A DNA stretch of 64,000 bases from Glandiceps talaboti. Lineage: Eukaryota; Hemichordata; Enteropneusta; Spengelidae. Both the position numbers and the translations under genes were made by a program. The DNA is taken from NCBI RefSeq assembly GCF_964340395.1, contig NC_135552.1, positions 28,631,681 through 28,695,680 of the forward strand. Reading direction: 5' to 3'. Of this stretch, positions 12,101 through 45,391 are shown piece by piece. Within the stretch, counting starts at the first letter, position 1; every line of letters starts with the position of its first letter. The notes under the pieces were generated by a model. That model saw only the letters and a list, made by a program, of their open reading frames with translations. It was not told where the DNA came from and did not search any database.

Positions 12101-14388
12101 TTTTACTGACGGTATGAAGGAATGGATATAGGAACAGTGGGATGTGGGCTGAAAATTGACAAAATTTGTATATTAATCTTTGTAAATTATGATATAGATA
12201 TAGTAATATGTATGATAGGCCATATTCCAACTACTGGGCAAATAAAAGAATGTACAGTTTGTTAAATGGGAAGCGTTGTTCAAAAATTGAATACTAACTC
12301 AGTCAATGTTCACACTGATATCTTTCAAAAGAAGAAAAGAATGTTTTGCTGAAATACTTTATTACAGACCTTGTCAGATGAACAAAGTATACCATCAGTG
12401 TATGTCCTACAGTGTACATAAAATGTACAAATGTATGTCACCTTGTCTTCTTATTATCGGTAAACAAGTAATACTGATACTTTGTTTATTACACACCACT
12501 AGTCTTGTGACTTAGAAAATAAATAGTATAGTTCCGATTTCAGAAAATGTTGTTGGAAAATGGTCCCGTGGGTATTTTGGGGTAAAAGCTGTCAAAGTAT
12601 GAGTTGTACCAGTACAAGTTTATTAACGGAGAACATGGCCACCACTCAGCAAATACAGTCATTTTATAAACTTTGGGTACTTGAGTCATTTCATGATTTC
12701 ACATCACATAAATTTCAAAAGATTGCCAAGAAATATCAAATTGAAACTCATGTTTGCATTCATTATGCATATCTGCTAACTCCAATGTGACAGTACTACA
12801 CTACTGCTAGGACAATGAAAACAGTTTCAATTTGGCGTTCCTTGGCGATCAGTAGCATGAAATTTATGTGATGTTACATCATGAAATAACTCTCCAGAAC
12901 CCAAAGTTTATGAAAATGCTTCCATTTCCTGGAGTGGCTTTCCCCTTCAAGTATGTCTTTGTCAGAGTAACCTTTTTAACAGTTTCTCCTGTAAGTATTG
13001 GTACTTTCCCCATTCAATGAAACCCCTACTGAATGTACAAGTTTTACCTTGAAGGAAGGCAGATCTGGTTTCTGGATGTGATGCAACACACTGAAGTAAA
13101 GCTAAAGCATTGCAGACCCTGTTTGATTGGTGTGCCTGCAAGGGAAAAAACAAACTTGCAATGCATTACAGATACCCTGGGACAAACTGTTCTATTAAAC
13201 AAAGCTAAAAGTTGAAAACATCAATGATATTTTTGAGTCATTACTGCTAGAAATGCATGGGCTTGTTGCTATGACCATGCAGAGACCAGCAATTAGTAGA
13301 CAATATCTACCTGAGTTCCCAAAGTATTTTACTAGGGTTTCCAACACAACCAAAATTATGGTACAGGAAATTTGAAATCTATGCAAGTTTTACTAATTTA
13401 CCCCTCTCTGGTATCAGGTTCTGAAATCCAGCAATTTCGATACCAATACATGTACATGTATATATCTTGGGTCAGAATCTATTCATTTTCCATCCTTTTA
13501 TATCACTTGGGATACATATTTGTTTTTTTAATGAATGAGCATACTACAATCATACACAATTGTGAAGAACACTACTGAATGTTACTTTCTATCCTACAGC
13601 TTCTTGTTAAATACTCAAACACCAAAATAACAAACAGCATATGAAATATTTAATCTTTTTGGAATACTTACTGTTAGATGTGGTGGGTTGATATAAGGGT
13701 AAATATTGACTATCTCTTGAAGTAATGCAGCTACTGTACCAAATGAATGCCATAACATAGGTGCCAAGTCTGGAACCACTTCTCTCTTTTTACTACAAAA
13801 ATTGAAATGGTAGATTATGAAAATAAAGCATGTCATGATGACATTTGAAGAATATCACTACTCAGATTGGAAACCATTACCATGAGCTACTTGTGCACAA
13901 GTTTGATCATGTAGATCCCTGTACCATGGGTGTCAGATCGTCATTGTACAAAATGTCGTCTAATGTAATTTTATGTGTTTCCATTGATCTTGTATTGTAA
14001 CTAGTTTTTGCCCATTGTCTTTGATGTCTATGTATGTTTGTTTTGGTGTCCACATTTATAGGTGTTTGTCACCTGTGTGGACTGCCTGACTAATGTCAAA
14101 GTTAAATAAATAAATAAATTAATTAATTAATAAAGACTATTCTATCTGTGAGTCTACACAAAAAGTATGGCAACATGATCATACATGGCAGTGTTTCATA
14201 CATGCCCCATCTGTTCATGACAATATCACAACAAACACAACCAAAAAAACATTGTGTAATATAAATTGTATAATAATATCAAGTTAGTAAATATATTACC
14301 TGAGTTCCAGTAATGCATTTTCTCTAGTTTCAGGATTAGTAAGTTCTACAATCCATTGGTAAATTTTTTCTCTGTCAACCTGAGCCAT
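9114..14388 (-). CDS. CNOT9: CCR4-NOT transcription complex subunit 9 (CNOT9/RQCD1)
   Basis: Eight exons on the complement, 14300-14388, 13672-13792, 13048-13135, 12042-12148, 11335-11430, 10735-10833, 9826-9917 and 9114-9282, join in frame to 286 codons plus TGA. The protein matches CNOT9 along its length: [115 protein letters not shown] and a GGIPLPTQ end. CNOT9 is an all-helical armadillo-repeat protein of the CCR4-NOT deadenylase that binds the NOT module and tryptophan-containing partners such as GW182. Human CNOT9 has about 299 residues. The first exon stays open 15 codons upstream of the ATG used here to an acceptor after 14433, so a further 5' exon may supply the true start; I could not locate it. 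Two donor junctions lie in tandem repeats. Confidence 0.95.
10150..10740 (-). repeat. 72-bp minisatellite copying a CNOT9 5' splice donor nine times
   Basis: Each unit ends, on the minus strand, with GTAGCCATGATT(C/T)TG followed by GTAAGTACC. This is the last 15 bases of the CNOT9 exon 10735-10833 plus its donor. Exon-end positions equivalent to the first donor are 10735, 10663, 10591, 10519, 10447, 10375, 10303, 10231 and 10159, exactly 72 bp apart. Units are nearly identical, differing at a few sites such as CAG/CAA, GTA/GTG-type changes. Each unit is open and encodes 24 residues starting VSTNGDSS and ending HSVAMIL. Confidence 0.95.
11939..12098 (-). repeat. 80-bp duplication of a CNOT9 exon-donor junction
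   Basis: The segment holding the end of exon 12042-12148 ([12 protein letters not shown]) and its donor is repeated 80 bp downstream on the minus strand (11941-12010 versus 12021-12090). The real junction is CAAG|GTAAGTTTTG; the distal copy reads TAAT|GTAAGTTTTG. Using the distal donor would read into an in-frame TAA after SFVSVEL. Confidence 0.85.
13985..14135 (+). mobile_element. Possible retroposon 3' end with AAAT/AATT tail
   Basis: A T/G-rich stretch ends in AAATAAATAAATAAATTAAT and further AATT units, the kind of short tandem tail seen on non-LTR retroposons. No ORF and no confirmed target-site duplication. Lies in the intron between CNOT9 exons 13672-13792 and 14300-14388. Confidence 0.3.
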
Positions 14389-14433
14389 GGCAGCTGTCAC
14401 TGAAGGAGTTGGTAATGTACTACCACCTAATCT

Positions 14434-16842
14434 CTGTCAAGATAAAATGTATGAAATAGTACAATGTATTATTATTATTGGCACAGTGGTACAATGTATT
14501 ATTGGTACTGTAGTACAATGTACTATTATTAGCACTGTTGTATGTGAAATTGACAGAATTACATCAATAGGCATAGACAAAGTTACATTGAAGATATACA
14601 TGATATTGATAAGTATGACTGTTTTCAGTCAGAGATCTAGAAGGTCAGTCTACACCTTGTGAGTGAGAACAAATACTGTGACTTTTCTAAACAGCACTAA
14701 TTTTCTTCTGGAAAAATGTGTCACTTTGTCAGATTACTTCTTCCCCAAACCCCAACAGCAATTTTGTCAATAATTGCCAATTTCATTTTTTGAACAGCAC
14801 AACTCAACAAAGACACTTTTTGCTGAAGAAACACATCTTCCTACTCCTAACATTGTTTGCTTTCAAATAAATATATAAGTTATTGAGGCCTCTTTATTGA
14901 AATATTGGTACATGTACATGTGTATGTGTAATTTAAACCTCTTGTTTTGATAGACATATACATGAATTTATCATACAAATCACTGCAGGTTTGTATTTGG
15001 ATAAGGACCCAACATCTCGATATTTACTTGAATGACTGCATTGCAAAGTTGAGGCCATTTGGATATCTAACTGAGTCATTTTCCAAATACATCCGACCAT
15101 GATCCGACGCTGTACTTATGTCAGAATTGAAGACAAACTTGTCAAAACTACAGTGTCATAAGAGAACAATAGCCAATATAGTCCATCTGCAGCATGGGCT
15201 CTCAACCAATTTAATGCAATAATTTATTGCGGCACGTCAAATGTTGGTTTTCACCTATTCCTGTTTATTACAATGTAATGACTCTCAAGAAAACTGAAAA
15301 CACAGTGAGTTTTAATCATTTTGACCCATAACAACAAATATTCTCTCTTTTTTACTGTCTTTCGGTAACTATCTGGCTCCTGCAACTTGTTTAAGCACTG
15401 ACTAAAATAATAAGCACTTTCTTAATACCATCTCTCTTTGACTAATAAAGGGTGAATTCTGGTCAATGCGATTGTAAGTCAGTAACCGTTACTTTATAGA
15501 CTTTTTAGACAAGTTTTGTTCAGAAAATCTTACTTCTTTTCTATTCTGTTATAGGAAAGTTTACATTTTTATATTATGAATGCCCTGAAGTAAAACTGTA
15601 GTGCATGTACTACTTTTTGCCCACAGCCTCAAAATCTGCAAAGTTTTAGCTGGCCTACACTCAGTCAGATAGTTAGCCTGCAGTCAGCACAGTAGGGAGT
15701 CATACAAAGCAAACAAAGATAAGCAGTCGTTTGGTTTTGAATGCCTCATTTGCATACAAGTCAGTGTTTTTTTCAAACTCTAATAACATTTCACGGTGAA
15801 TTTACAGAAACGTAATTTTTTCAGGAGATTGTCAAGGACATTCAGAGGGTTCCATTGATGTATTTTTTGTGTGATATTACTATAAAGTAACTGGGTTCTT
15901 GTCGATTCAAAAAATCCTGTATGGTTACACCACCATGATCTCCAAACAATGTATTACTTTTTAGTGTTTCCATGTACTCCACTATTTCAAACTACCCATA
16001 TAGTTAGAGGAACACTTCAACTACATTACCTATGAATGTCAATCCATTTAAGTTTGCGTGAGGGCCAAGTCCAACCTTTTTAGGTAGCAGTGCAGAGAGG
16101 TCACACTGTATCAATGAGTTTTCAGTGGTGGTGGGTGTTACGTAACAGCCACATTGGGGTCATCTCTGGTCATTTACTAAGGATTCTATTCTACTGCACA
16201 CTTTTCTTACAGCGGATACTACATCTACAGTCAATATCATTTGTCCATGGTCGAGTTGTAGTTTCCCTTTTTTATATTATACAATTTCAACAGTTTTATC
16301 AACAATCTGTATAGGAATCAGGAGGCGTAAATGAGAAACTCACACTTAGTCAGTGTTGTGCATGTTTTTCTTCAATCCTTTACACAGTAATATATCATGG
16401 GACAAATGTTTGCGCATACTTCCACTTCACATAGTATAGCTGTATTTTGTTCTGTTTGACATAATATTTAACTTAAAAGGGGACTACTAAAGTGACCATA
16501 ATAGGTGAGAATGGGGTTTGTAACAAGGATTTTGAAAGTATCAAAAAGTGTGTAATGGTACAATGATTAATAGTTGTTTCTCCATCTTTTAATTTCATGT
16601 CATTTATTGAGTTACAATCTTGAACTTGGTATGTTTTTACACGGTATTTTGACTTTTTCCAAACATTTCATTCCAAGCTGAGCTAAAGTAAAAAGACATG
16701 CAACTCCAAAGCAGAATGCATACACAAGTATATCACATAAGGAAATACACATGTTTTACTTATAAACACTTGTTTATTTTTTAAATATATATTTTTAAAA
16801 TCAATATTTACATATTATATAATCTCTAACTGCTCTTCATCA
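14434..16842. other. CNOT9 upstream DNA, intron or 5' flank
   Basis: No coding exon identified. The missing CNOT9 5' exon could lie here or farther upstream. At 16505-16546 there is a copy of about 40 bp of the tentative coding exon 16843-17063 (GAGAATGGGGTTTGTAACAA and following). Confidence 0.4.
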
Positions 16843-17948
16843 CTATCTATGTTCATTTCTTCCAACACATTCTTTGGCCAATCCAATGAGAATGGGGTTT
16901 GTAACAAGGATTTTGAAAGTATCAAAATCTGAGAAAATGTCTGACTGAGTATATATTTCCTTGTGGCCAATCTTGAAAACTTTAATAATCTTACGATTTG
17001 CTTTACCCATCTTCGTGATTGGTACAATAGTACCATTGAAATAGAAAAACTTGCCATGTTTCACTATAAAAAAAACATAAACATATTACAAGTTACACAC
17101 AAGGTTGAAATTTTGTTTTGAGAAATAATACAATTAAACTGCAACCACTTGTAATTGTATCAGAACAATGGCAAATAGCAAACCCATATTAATAATCATA
17201 TAACTTCTACCTTCTTTAATGCATTTTTTGTTGTTTGTAATGTTAAACTTTGTATGGTTTTGTTTTATTTGGATTTTGTTATGTATGTGATCGAGTGTAT
17301 CACCCCAAAAAAGTTTTAAAATAAATGAAATAATCACAATTAAATAATAATATATAATAATGATGATGATGATGATAATAGACCTCAGCATTTCAGTCAT
17401 TAATACACAATACAATAGCTCCCTTATTCTAATATACACAAGTACATTTAAACCCACTTTCACTTGAATTTCTCACTTACACTTACGTATAATCGCAACC
17501 TATAAAGTATTAGTTAGGTTTACATGTACAGCCTGGAATGTCAAAGTTACACGACATGAACAGCAACTGTTGGATATCCAATGTACATGCTTCTCTTTTT
17601 CTAAAACAAAACTACAATAGTTACAAATGTCCTAATACGAACAGCAAGAAAGAAATGTTTGAACATTGACCACTGCATTGAGTTTTCAAATAATTATGTA
17701 CATTGGAGCTAATACATCCATGGTACAACGTAACACTGGATTTTACCGTGTGCTTTCGAGTCATGCCAGGCTTTGAAAACCAGAACATCATTCGTTTCGT
17801 ACTGATACAAAAATTCCACACCGATCACAGTTATTGTTACTCCACTTATAAATGCAATCTCACTTTTACCCGTCACTTACCAGTTTCACGGGAAGAGCTG
17901 TGTAATTTTCGGTTGACCCGTCCGTCTGCCTTTCAAGATCGCTCGGAC
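16843..17948 (-). CDS. Tentative three-exon hypothetical gene, 3' part
   Basis: Three segments join in frame on the complement: about 17881-17948 (donor AAACTG|GTAAGTGAC), 17747-17801 (acceptor TTTTTGTATCAG, donor ACACG|GTAAAA) and 16843-17063 (acceptor TTTTTTTTATAG, stop TAG). The reading includes TENYTALPVKL, YETNDVLVFKAWHDSKAH and HGKFFYFNGTIVPITKMGKA and ends ECVGRNEHR. Phases fit at both joins, and the last acceptor is strong. Against it: no ATG was found in frame upstream, the first intron is only about 79 bp, and I do not recognise the protein. It may continue to a 5' exon above 17948. A 40-bp copy of the last exon lies downstream at about 16505. Confidence 0.33.
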
Positions 17949-18185
17949 TGACTGGTTCCCGCAATAATAACGCATGGCCATGGCAACCTCGTTCATGTAG
18001 TATTTTAAATAAAGCTTATAATTACAACCGTAACGCATTTGATTACACAAATATATATTAAGTAGACTATTTTTGTAAAAGTGTTCATCAAAGAGTATTT
18101 CTTTGGTACGATTTCTTTCACTAACCCTTTAACCTCGACAACAGATATAAACTTGTAATTTCCACAGTTGGAACGAGTCAGCGTA

Positions 18186-18193
18186 TGACGTCA
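18186..18193. promoter_or_regulatory. CRE/ATF palindrome TGACGTCA
   Basis: Perfect TGACGTCA in the context GCGTATGACGTCATAAAATA, within the CG-denser region between the minus-strand genes and ATG9. CREB/ATF factors bind this octamer in animal promoters; its use here is inference. Confidence 0.4.
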
Positions 18194-19374
18194 TAAAATA
18201 ACAAGGTTGACCTAGTTAACGCGTCCGCTTCTTGTGCTAGGCTTGTGACGGAGGGTCGATTTCGCCGTCGATTTTCTCCGTTGTTTCGAGCCCCTACTAC
18301 AGGAGACTTTACAGTTCTGTTTTTGAAGACATGTAAAAATGGAATTTGAACTTTTTTATCGTATTTTTTGTGCGTGAACCATAGGTCCTTCATCCGAACT
18401 CGTGATAGCAGAATCACATTTTCTAAAGACTGTTACGGTAAAACTTCGTAAAAAATTCGACACATGAAGACGGTACTATTGTAAATATATTGTGAAAGTT
18501 TCGAGCTGGTATCTCTCTTAGAAATATCGAAAATGCTCTTTTGAAATCTTTGAGTTTAGCGTGAGTGAGCGTTCACTGTGGCGGTTAATTTCAAATTAAT
18601 TCGTTTGATCTTGCCGGCCATTTCCGCAGGCTAGCGATCCGACTGCACTGGGCTAATTTGAAAGCCATAATTATGCAGTCCCATTTTGCTTGGCAAAATT
18701 GCCAAAACTGTAATTTGCAGATGTAGAAAACAACCTCTTTGTATCATCACTTCACCATTCAAAGTATATAACAGTAACGTATTTTATACTTACCGACTGA
18801 GTAGCCAAAGTGTGCATTTCCAGGGAGCTAGAACGTCAGATAATTTCCACTTATCCGCAGACGATGGAAGCTGTGACTGACAGAAGTCTTCTCACGATTT
18901 CAATATGGCCACTGTTAGCTAGCTTCCGTTTTGTGTTTCTTTACTCCAACTACAGTATATGAGACCGTGATAATGTAAATAGTTTTTAGAGAATTCTCGA
19001 GGAAGGATGATTCGGGATTGTTTTTTATCTAACTAATTTAGATAGTGATTCATTCCGTATCATGTAATATTACCTAATTGTTACTCTTATATTACACTGA
19101 CTCATTCTATGACTTTCTTGACAAGGATATTCAGCAACGCATGCGCAAGATCTTTGTTGTCATTTTGCGTTTGTTCATCGGTGAATTCATACGGAGATTT
19201 TGGGATATTTTTGTGACCTTCAAGATGGACTTAAACCAAAACTTCAATCCATAGAGAAGTGGTAAGATAACACCTTGTTTCCTTAACCTCCATGAGTATA
19301 TAATATTCTGTGTATGAAGACAAATAACCCTAAATATCACGTACGTCAGAGTTATTTTGGTCAACTCGTCTAGT

Positions 19375-19430
19375 CGACTTTCGACCGTCCACGGCCACCG
19401 GGGATCGAGGTTCGAACGTACGTAGTGTTA
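19375..19430 (+). other. Possible tRNA-like (SINE head) segment
   Basis: GAGGTTCGAACG resembles a Pol III B box and lies about 45 bp after a weak A-box-like GGTCAACTCGTCTAG. It does not fold into an obvious tRNA, so at most this is a decayed tRNA-derived head. Confidence 0.22.
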
Positions 19431-20596
19431 TGTGCCCCTTTTCCGTCTTGTACCTAACAATACGACTCCAATCGACCATCCCAGTAGAATTTTACAGAAT
19501 TATCTCATGTGAGTGGTTCACGAAGTAAGAGAAATCCTACCCAACTACCTTATCTTTACTGTAGTATTTGTAAAAACTCTGCTGACTGAAAAGGCTGTTC
19601 ATGTTACCCAGTAAAATGAGATGACATCATTGTAAATGATGCATTGTTGGCCTACATCATTGCCTCACAAACATCTTCCGGTGTTCTTACTACGTCAGGG
19701 TTCTCGGATTTCTGAGAATTTCCATGAACCGTGAAAATGAAGAAAGAAATATAAAAGCTAGCGATGCCAATGTGAAAATGTTATTTGTATAGTTTTTGTT
19801 TATATTAGCTTGAATATTCCGAAAATGGTTCGACCGGGGTTAAACTTATAAGTTATATATCATATGTACATAATACAATTGCACATTTTATAAATCAACA
19901 AAAACACGTTATTATCTATTTGTGTAACAGAGATATGTGTGATCATGGAGGAGGTATACCTCCATGGTGTGATGTAAATGAATAGTCACGGTTTTAACAT
20001 TGCGCTTTATTGTAATCCTCAAAATATGTCCAGTTTGTTGCTCTCTGATGAAATAGTGAATATGCTAGTATTTTGCAATGCTTGTTATTTTATCAACAAT
20101 CATATCTTGAAATCATATTGTTAAAGCGAACTACTGTGTTACGTATACCGTTTTAACAAAAGACTTCTTTCATAAGGGGGTTTCACTTTATAATACAAAT
20201 TCTATTTACTACATTTCATTTACAATTACAGTATACATTGTAGTGTTCCATTTATTGTCAAACCATAGACCCTACATGTGTAGGGTGCCCAGTCTATGGT
20301 TAAACTGCAATCCAGAGTGGGTTTTGATTTTTTCCCAGTATTTATATACCAGCAAGTAATGAATGTAACTGGCAAATGTTATGTGTTTGTTTTTGCAGGT
20401 TAATTGTGTATATCCATATGCAAATTAGAATAATTTACATATGAAACAAAAGTGTAAAGCTAGTGCAAAAGATAGGTCATGAATGTTATTGTTTGCTTCC
20501 TCTCCTTACCCTTCAGAGTTAATATAGGAAAAAGGTTTTTACAGCTGCAGTTGCAGTGAAGTTGATTTGGCCTTGTGCCACAGTGAGGTGAAGATC

Positions 20597-40434
<19,838 letters not shown>

Positions 40435-40652
40435 TACACCCTGACATAAAGGAAGACCACCAAGCACAAATGTATGAAATGTACATCGTTATTATCCAGC
40501 AGCATTCTATGTAGTAAATCTATACTTCGCAAAATTCAGAATTTCTATATGCTGCAATTTTGTCATCCTCTGCTTTCTCATCTGTTTGTGTGTATTTGTA
40601 CATCGGTGTGTGTGTGTTTGTTTGTTTGTTGAGTGCTGTACAAGATCATGGT

Positions 40653-40658
40653 AATAAA
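40653..40658 (+). terminator. Candidate ATG9 poly(A) signal AATAAA
   Basis: First AATAAA after the ATG9 stop codon at 40434, about 220 bp downstream. Others follow farther on, so the real 3' end is uncertain. Confidence 0.4.
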
Positions 40659-40659
40659 A

Positions 40660-43400
40660 TTGGACAGTGATGACAGTAACTGAAATACATGTAGTAGAAT
40701 TTATTTGCTTTTACTAGTGCTTGTCTGTTGTAGCTTTTGAGATATTTCGAGATATGTATGCTTACTTTGCAAGGATAGATGCACCCTACAAAGACTTCCT
40801 TTGATTTAGAGACATGTCTAAACTGTTCAATATCCATGCATATAGATATGTGGCTGAAGATTAAGTCATTTGCATTACATTTAGACACCAGAACAAGCTT
40901 ATAGTGCAATTTGCATTATTAAATATTAAGTATCTATTTACACAAGTTACAAATGCATTTAGAAGGCACACTACATAAAGAGAGGTTTTAAATGAACACA
41001 AAGTGCCTAGTTAAGGATCTCAAAAACTGCTCTGTTCCCCTTATATTCTGGTATAACATAGCAATTTTACACTGTAGAATCATAATCCTGCTATGTGATT
41101 CAATATGAAATATTTTAAATATTGTACATGTATATATAATTTATTAATTTTTGTGAGTTAATATGAATTTATAACTTTTTAACAATACATGATAAAAATG
41201 TTTGCTTACAAAGTTTATTTCCATGAGGGTCTGTCTTTTTAAGTTTTTAGGTTTTTGTTTGGTTACTTTAATGAATTCAGTTTTAAAAAAGTTTTTTGGT
41301 TCTGTTGATTTACATTTGCATAGTACTGATATACTAAGCCTATTTTTGATGACCTGCTGATAAAGTTGTTAGTTAAGTTTGTGTGTTACATGTATCATTG
41401 ATTCAAATTTTCAAGATGTGGAAGTAAAATTTACAATTTGGTATAGTTTGTTGATAAAGGAATTTATCATAAAAATCATGCATGTCCCACTGAAATATTT
41501 TTTGGTCATATTCATTCATCAAATTATATTTAATTGAATGTAATCAGAGAAATTATAGTATTATTTGATGGTAGTGGTGCACAGGAAGTCAAATTTTGTC
41601 ATTTTAGAGAAAGATTTCCTAGAGAAGAGGTATACTTGTTGACTTCGGCAGTCACCATTTACTAACATTCTCAACATTTTCGGAACTCTTTGAAAAATGA
41701 AACCAAATTATTTATAGGGAAAGTATGTACAATACATGTTGTTTATTGAAGCCTACACCTTCCACCAGGAGTTGAAGTAACACCCATTCAAGAATAAACA
41801 ATGTAGTGTAGCAAAGACAAACCTGTCAGAACCAAAAACATTTGTTGAATATTAGCACCATGACTCAGTATCAGTTGTATGCAGATCAATGTATATAGTG
41901 TCCATTATTTAGATGCACCAACCATATTTGATATATGTATTTTAAAGTTCTCAATACAAGGGCATCGCTGTACTATTTTTATTGCAAAGTTGATTTGTAG
42001 CATAACTGAACTGAGGTTCAGTGTGTTATACCCATGGTTAAATGTGTGTGTGTGTGTGTGTGTGTGTGAAATTACATGTAGTTCGACGTTCCATGAAGTC
42101 AAGACAATTGTTCTAATCCTCTGGACTTTCATTTCTATGAATATTCATGAGTGCCCTCATTTATGGAACGATTAAATGAGATGCATGGTTAACCACTAGG
42201 GGGCGCTTGAGGAGATAGCACAGATGACGGATCATATTTTATGTGTTCGAATCCTCAGTGAGTAGCATGCATACTGTATGTGCATTGAACATGCATACTG
42301 ACTATTATATTGTATGTTATAGGTTATGTGTGTGCACACAATTAGTATTTAAATAAAACATATTTCAAGCTTTTAGACAAAATATAATCTGAATACAGAC
42401 TAGGTATGATGATCCCATCAGTAAGATGCAAATTAGGGATAAAATGTGTCTTTTTGATAAAAAATCTATCATTCCAAAAACTACTGAGCAAATTGGGCTG
42501 AATTTGGTGGGAGCATTCTTAGGGGCGTTTAGATAAAGAATTAGCCTATCTGTAGCCTTGAGAACAGCTATCCTAACTGACGTTGAATTTTTGAATTTGC
42601 ACTCTGTTATATAGACAATTTTAGCACTGCAATAGCAACTTTTTTGTAGTCCGTAGAACACCAAGAGGAACTTGTCTTGTAGCATGCTGGGTTCTTTCAT
42701 TCCTTCCTGGAAACACCAAACTGATTGATTCATCTCATTATCTCTACCCTAATATATGTCTATTATAAATATATATATATTTCAAGCTTCCTCTCCATAT
42801 CCTGATATTTATTGTGGATTTGATACATATCCATGTGTATAATTTGGTTTTTTGTTCATGATAATGTATGCAAGATATGTAAGAATAAAGTTTTCTTATA
42901 CATGGTGCAATACACGTTTCCTCTCCTCTTTTTAGCGAGACCCCCCCCCCCCCATGACATAATGCTAATATAACACAAGTGAAGGGAAGGCAAATGAATA
43001 AACATTCCAAAAATGTATGCACATATGCCTAGCAACAAGACCGCACCCATAGCAACAGTTAAATGATGGTGTACATTGCAGATATATCACTATGGATGGA
43101 TAGGTATGTACATCTTCAAAAAATGTATGCAAATATCTCTAGCATGTCTATAATGCCATTCACACTTTTATTATGAAGACTTTGACCTTGACCTTCAGGG
43201 TCACTTAATAATCAGTTAATTTCTTGCATATCACATACACATTTATTCAAGTGCCTTAACCCCTATATTATCTTAGAACACCTCGCCATTTGACAGTAGT
43301 CTTCACTTTAACCTTTACATTGGGGGGGGGGGGGGGGGGGGGGGGGTTGTGTCTTATATGAAGAGAGCCATATTTGCCCACTTCCATAATTATACTTTAT
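40660..43400. other. ATG9 3' flank without genes
   Basis: AT-rich non-coding DNA. It contains a GT microsatellite near 42043-42069 and a C tract near 42943. No splice-consistent coding run was found. Confidence 0.5.
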
Positions 43401-43402
43401 AC

Positions 43403-43790
43403 AGGCCTCGCCTAAGCCACTTTAATTTCTGTATATTTTAGACAGGCCTCATCTAAGCTATTTTGCCCACTTTCATAACTGTATATTGTGGCCTCATCTA
43501 AGCCATTTTGCCCACTTTCATAACTGTATATTGTGGCCTCATCTAAGCCATTTTGCCCACTTTCACAACTGTATATTGTGACCTCATCTAAGCCATTTTT
43601 GCCCATTTTCATAACTGTATATTTTAGACAGGCCTCATCTAAGCCATTTTGCCCACTTTCATAACTGTATATTGTAGCCTCATCTAAGCCATTTTGCCCA
43701 CTTTCATAACTATATATTGTGGCCTCATCTAAGCCATTTTGCCCACTTTCATAACTATATATTGTGGCCTCATCTAAGCCATACTTGCAG
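43403..43790. repeat. 44-bp tandem repeat
   Basis: About eight units built on GCCTCATCTAAGCCATTTTG then CCCACTTTCATAACTGTATA, with some units extended by TTAGACAG. Confidence 0.93.
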
Positions 43791-45391
43791 TATATTTTAG
43801 ACAGGTCGTAGGTTGGAAAGTTGATGTAAATCAGTTTTCTGGGTCCATGAAGGATTGATAAATGCAGCTAAGATAATTACCAGCCTTGCCTGTGTTCACC
43901 ATTGATAATTTTAATAATTACTAAATGCTGTAAGTGTTTCATTTGTGGAAATCAAGCCAAAGAATGCATTTGTACAAATGAAGCACTGATTGTGAAATAG
44001 CTGACAATACTATAATACAATAAAAATAGACAATTCGTCAAATTGAATGTTTTTGTTCGCATTGGGGTATGAGTGTAAATTTAAGCCAAACACAGATCAC
44101 AGTATTTCATGGGGGGGGGGGGGGGTATTTAAGGCATTATGAACAATGGATTTATGATGATCAACCATAACCTTTGACCTGTCAAATTTATTTTCGTACA
44201 AACTCTTTGATATTTATGATACACTTGGCATGATGTACATAGGCTTATTTCTTCAAATTATTACTGACTAATACTGTATAGAATGTGCTATTGACAAACT
44301 AAGATAAATACAAACAACACAGAAAAACATACCTTTACCTACAGTAAAATGCAAACAACAATGTTGAACAAAAGTACAATGATGTTGAAAACTCAGTAAA
44401 AAAGTTCATAAAAACAGACCAGACTTCTTTGACTTCATACATTCTCTAGTTAAGTATTTTGATGAGAGAGTACATAACTGAGTCAAATATGGATAATGGT
44501 TTATTATACCCACAACCTGACAGTGGCATTTCAAAATACTGAGGTAACATGTGGCAAGGGGCATTGATAACGTTTGAAGTTTACTTATGCGTTCTGGAGA
44601 CTCATTTTATGATTTTACATCACCTATAATTATCTGCAATTTCAGAAAAGCATAAAGTTGATCTAGTGCCTTCATAGGCTATCTTTGCTATGGGCTACTG
44701 CATGATGGGAGTCAGCAGAAATAATGTATTCAAGTTGAACACTGAATATTCATGAGTTCTGAGTACCTAAACCCATCTGTGTAAAACATCTCTAGACTGT
44801 GAATGCAATAACAGCAACATAATTGATGCAGTGATTGACAGATTAAATCAATGTGACCAAGGTCACTGAATAACTGCTGCGAAGAGACGTGTTTCACTCT
44901 ATAACAAGACTTTATTTGCACTCAACATGTAGACAATAGAAGACAAGAAAACCTACAATGAGTACACAAAAAAGAAATGCATACGAAAGTTTACACAACT
45001 TAAAGCAGATACATAAGGCGAACAATAATTCATTAAATAGGACTAATAAAAGTAACACAAGTATAATGAATTATAACTTGTCTAGTACATGAACTCTTAC
45101 CCTGCACGTTGGCTGAACCTAGAGAGACATTGATTGAGTGACACTACCTACGGCAAGGCGCCCGTTCTGGAAGTGTCACGAATTGGGTGTGGCTCGCCTT
45201 ATAAAGCTCATTTGAATGTTAAACAATCCAAACTGTGCTTACACCTGTCAAACACAGCAAGTGACCAATCGAGAGAAAGAGAGAGAAATCTTAGCTCACA
45301 TCAACATCTTGTGATAATTGTTGGGGTTTGTGTAGGTGTTTGCCTGTCCATAGTTGATGTGCCACTGTTTTAATTCTGCTGTAAGATATGG
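43791..45391. other. Non-coding DNA 3' of the first zinc-finger gene
   Basis: Contains a G tract at 44111-44125 and otherwise AT-rich sequence; probably includes the 3'UTR of the minus-strand zinc-finger gene ending at 45392. No gene supported. Confidence 0.45.

Larger units (their letters stand above)
18000..20596. promoter_or_regulatory. Promoter-like region upstream of ATG9 and the minus-strand genes
   Basis: CG dinucleotides are noticeably denser than in the surrounding AT-rich DNA, and no ORF is convincing. The plus-strand ATG9 starts at 20597 after a good acceptor (GGTTTTTACAG near 20540), which implies an upstream 5'UTR exon in this region. Minus-strand genes also point away from it, so a divergent promoter is plausible. 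A perfect CRE octamer lies at 18186-18193. Confidence 0.4.

Noticed and set aside
42190-42260. tRNA gene or SINE head with B-box-like TGTTCGAATCC
   Set aside because: The B box is good but no acceptor stem or convincing A box could be built; too little to call.
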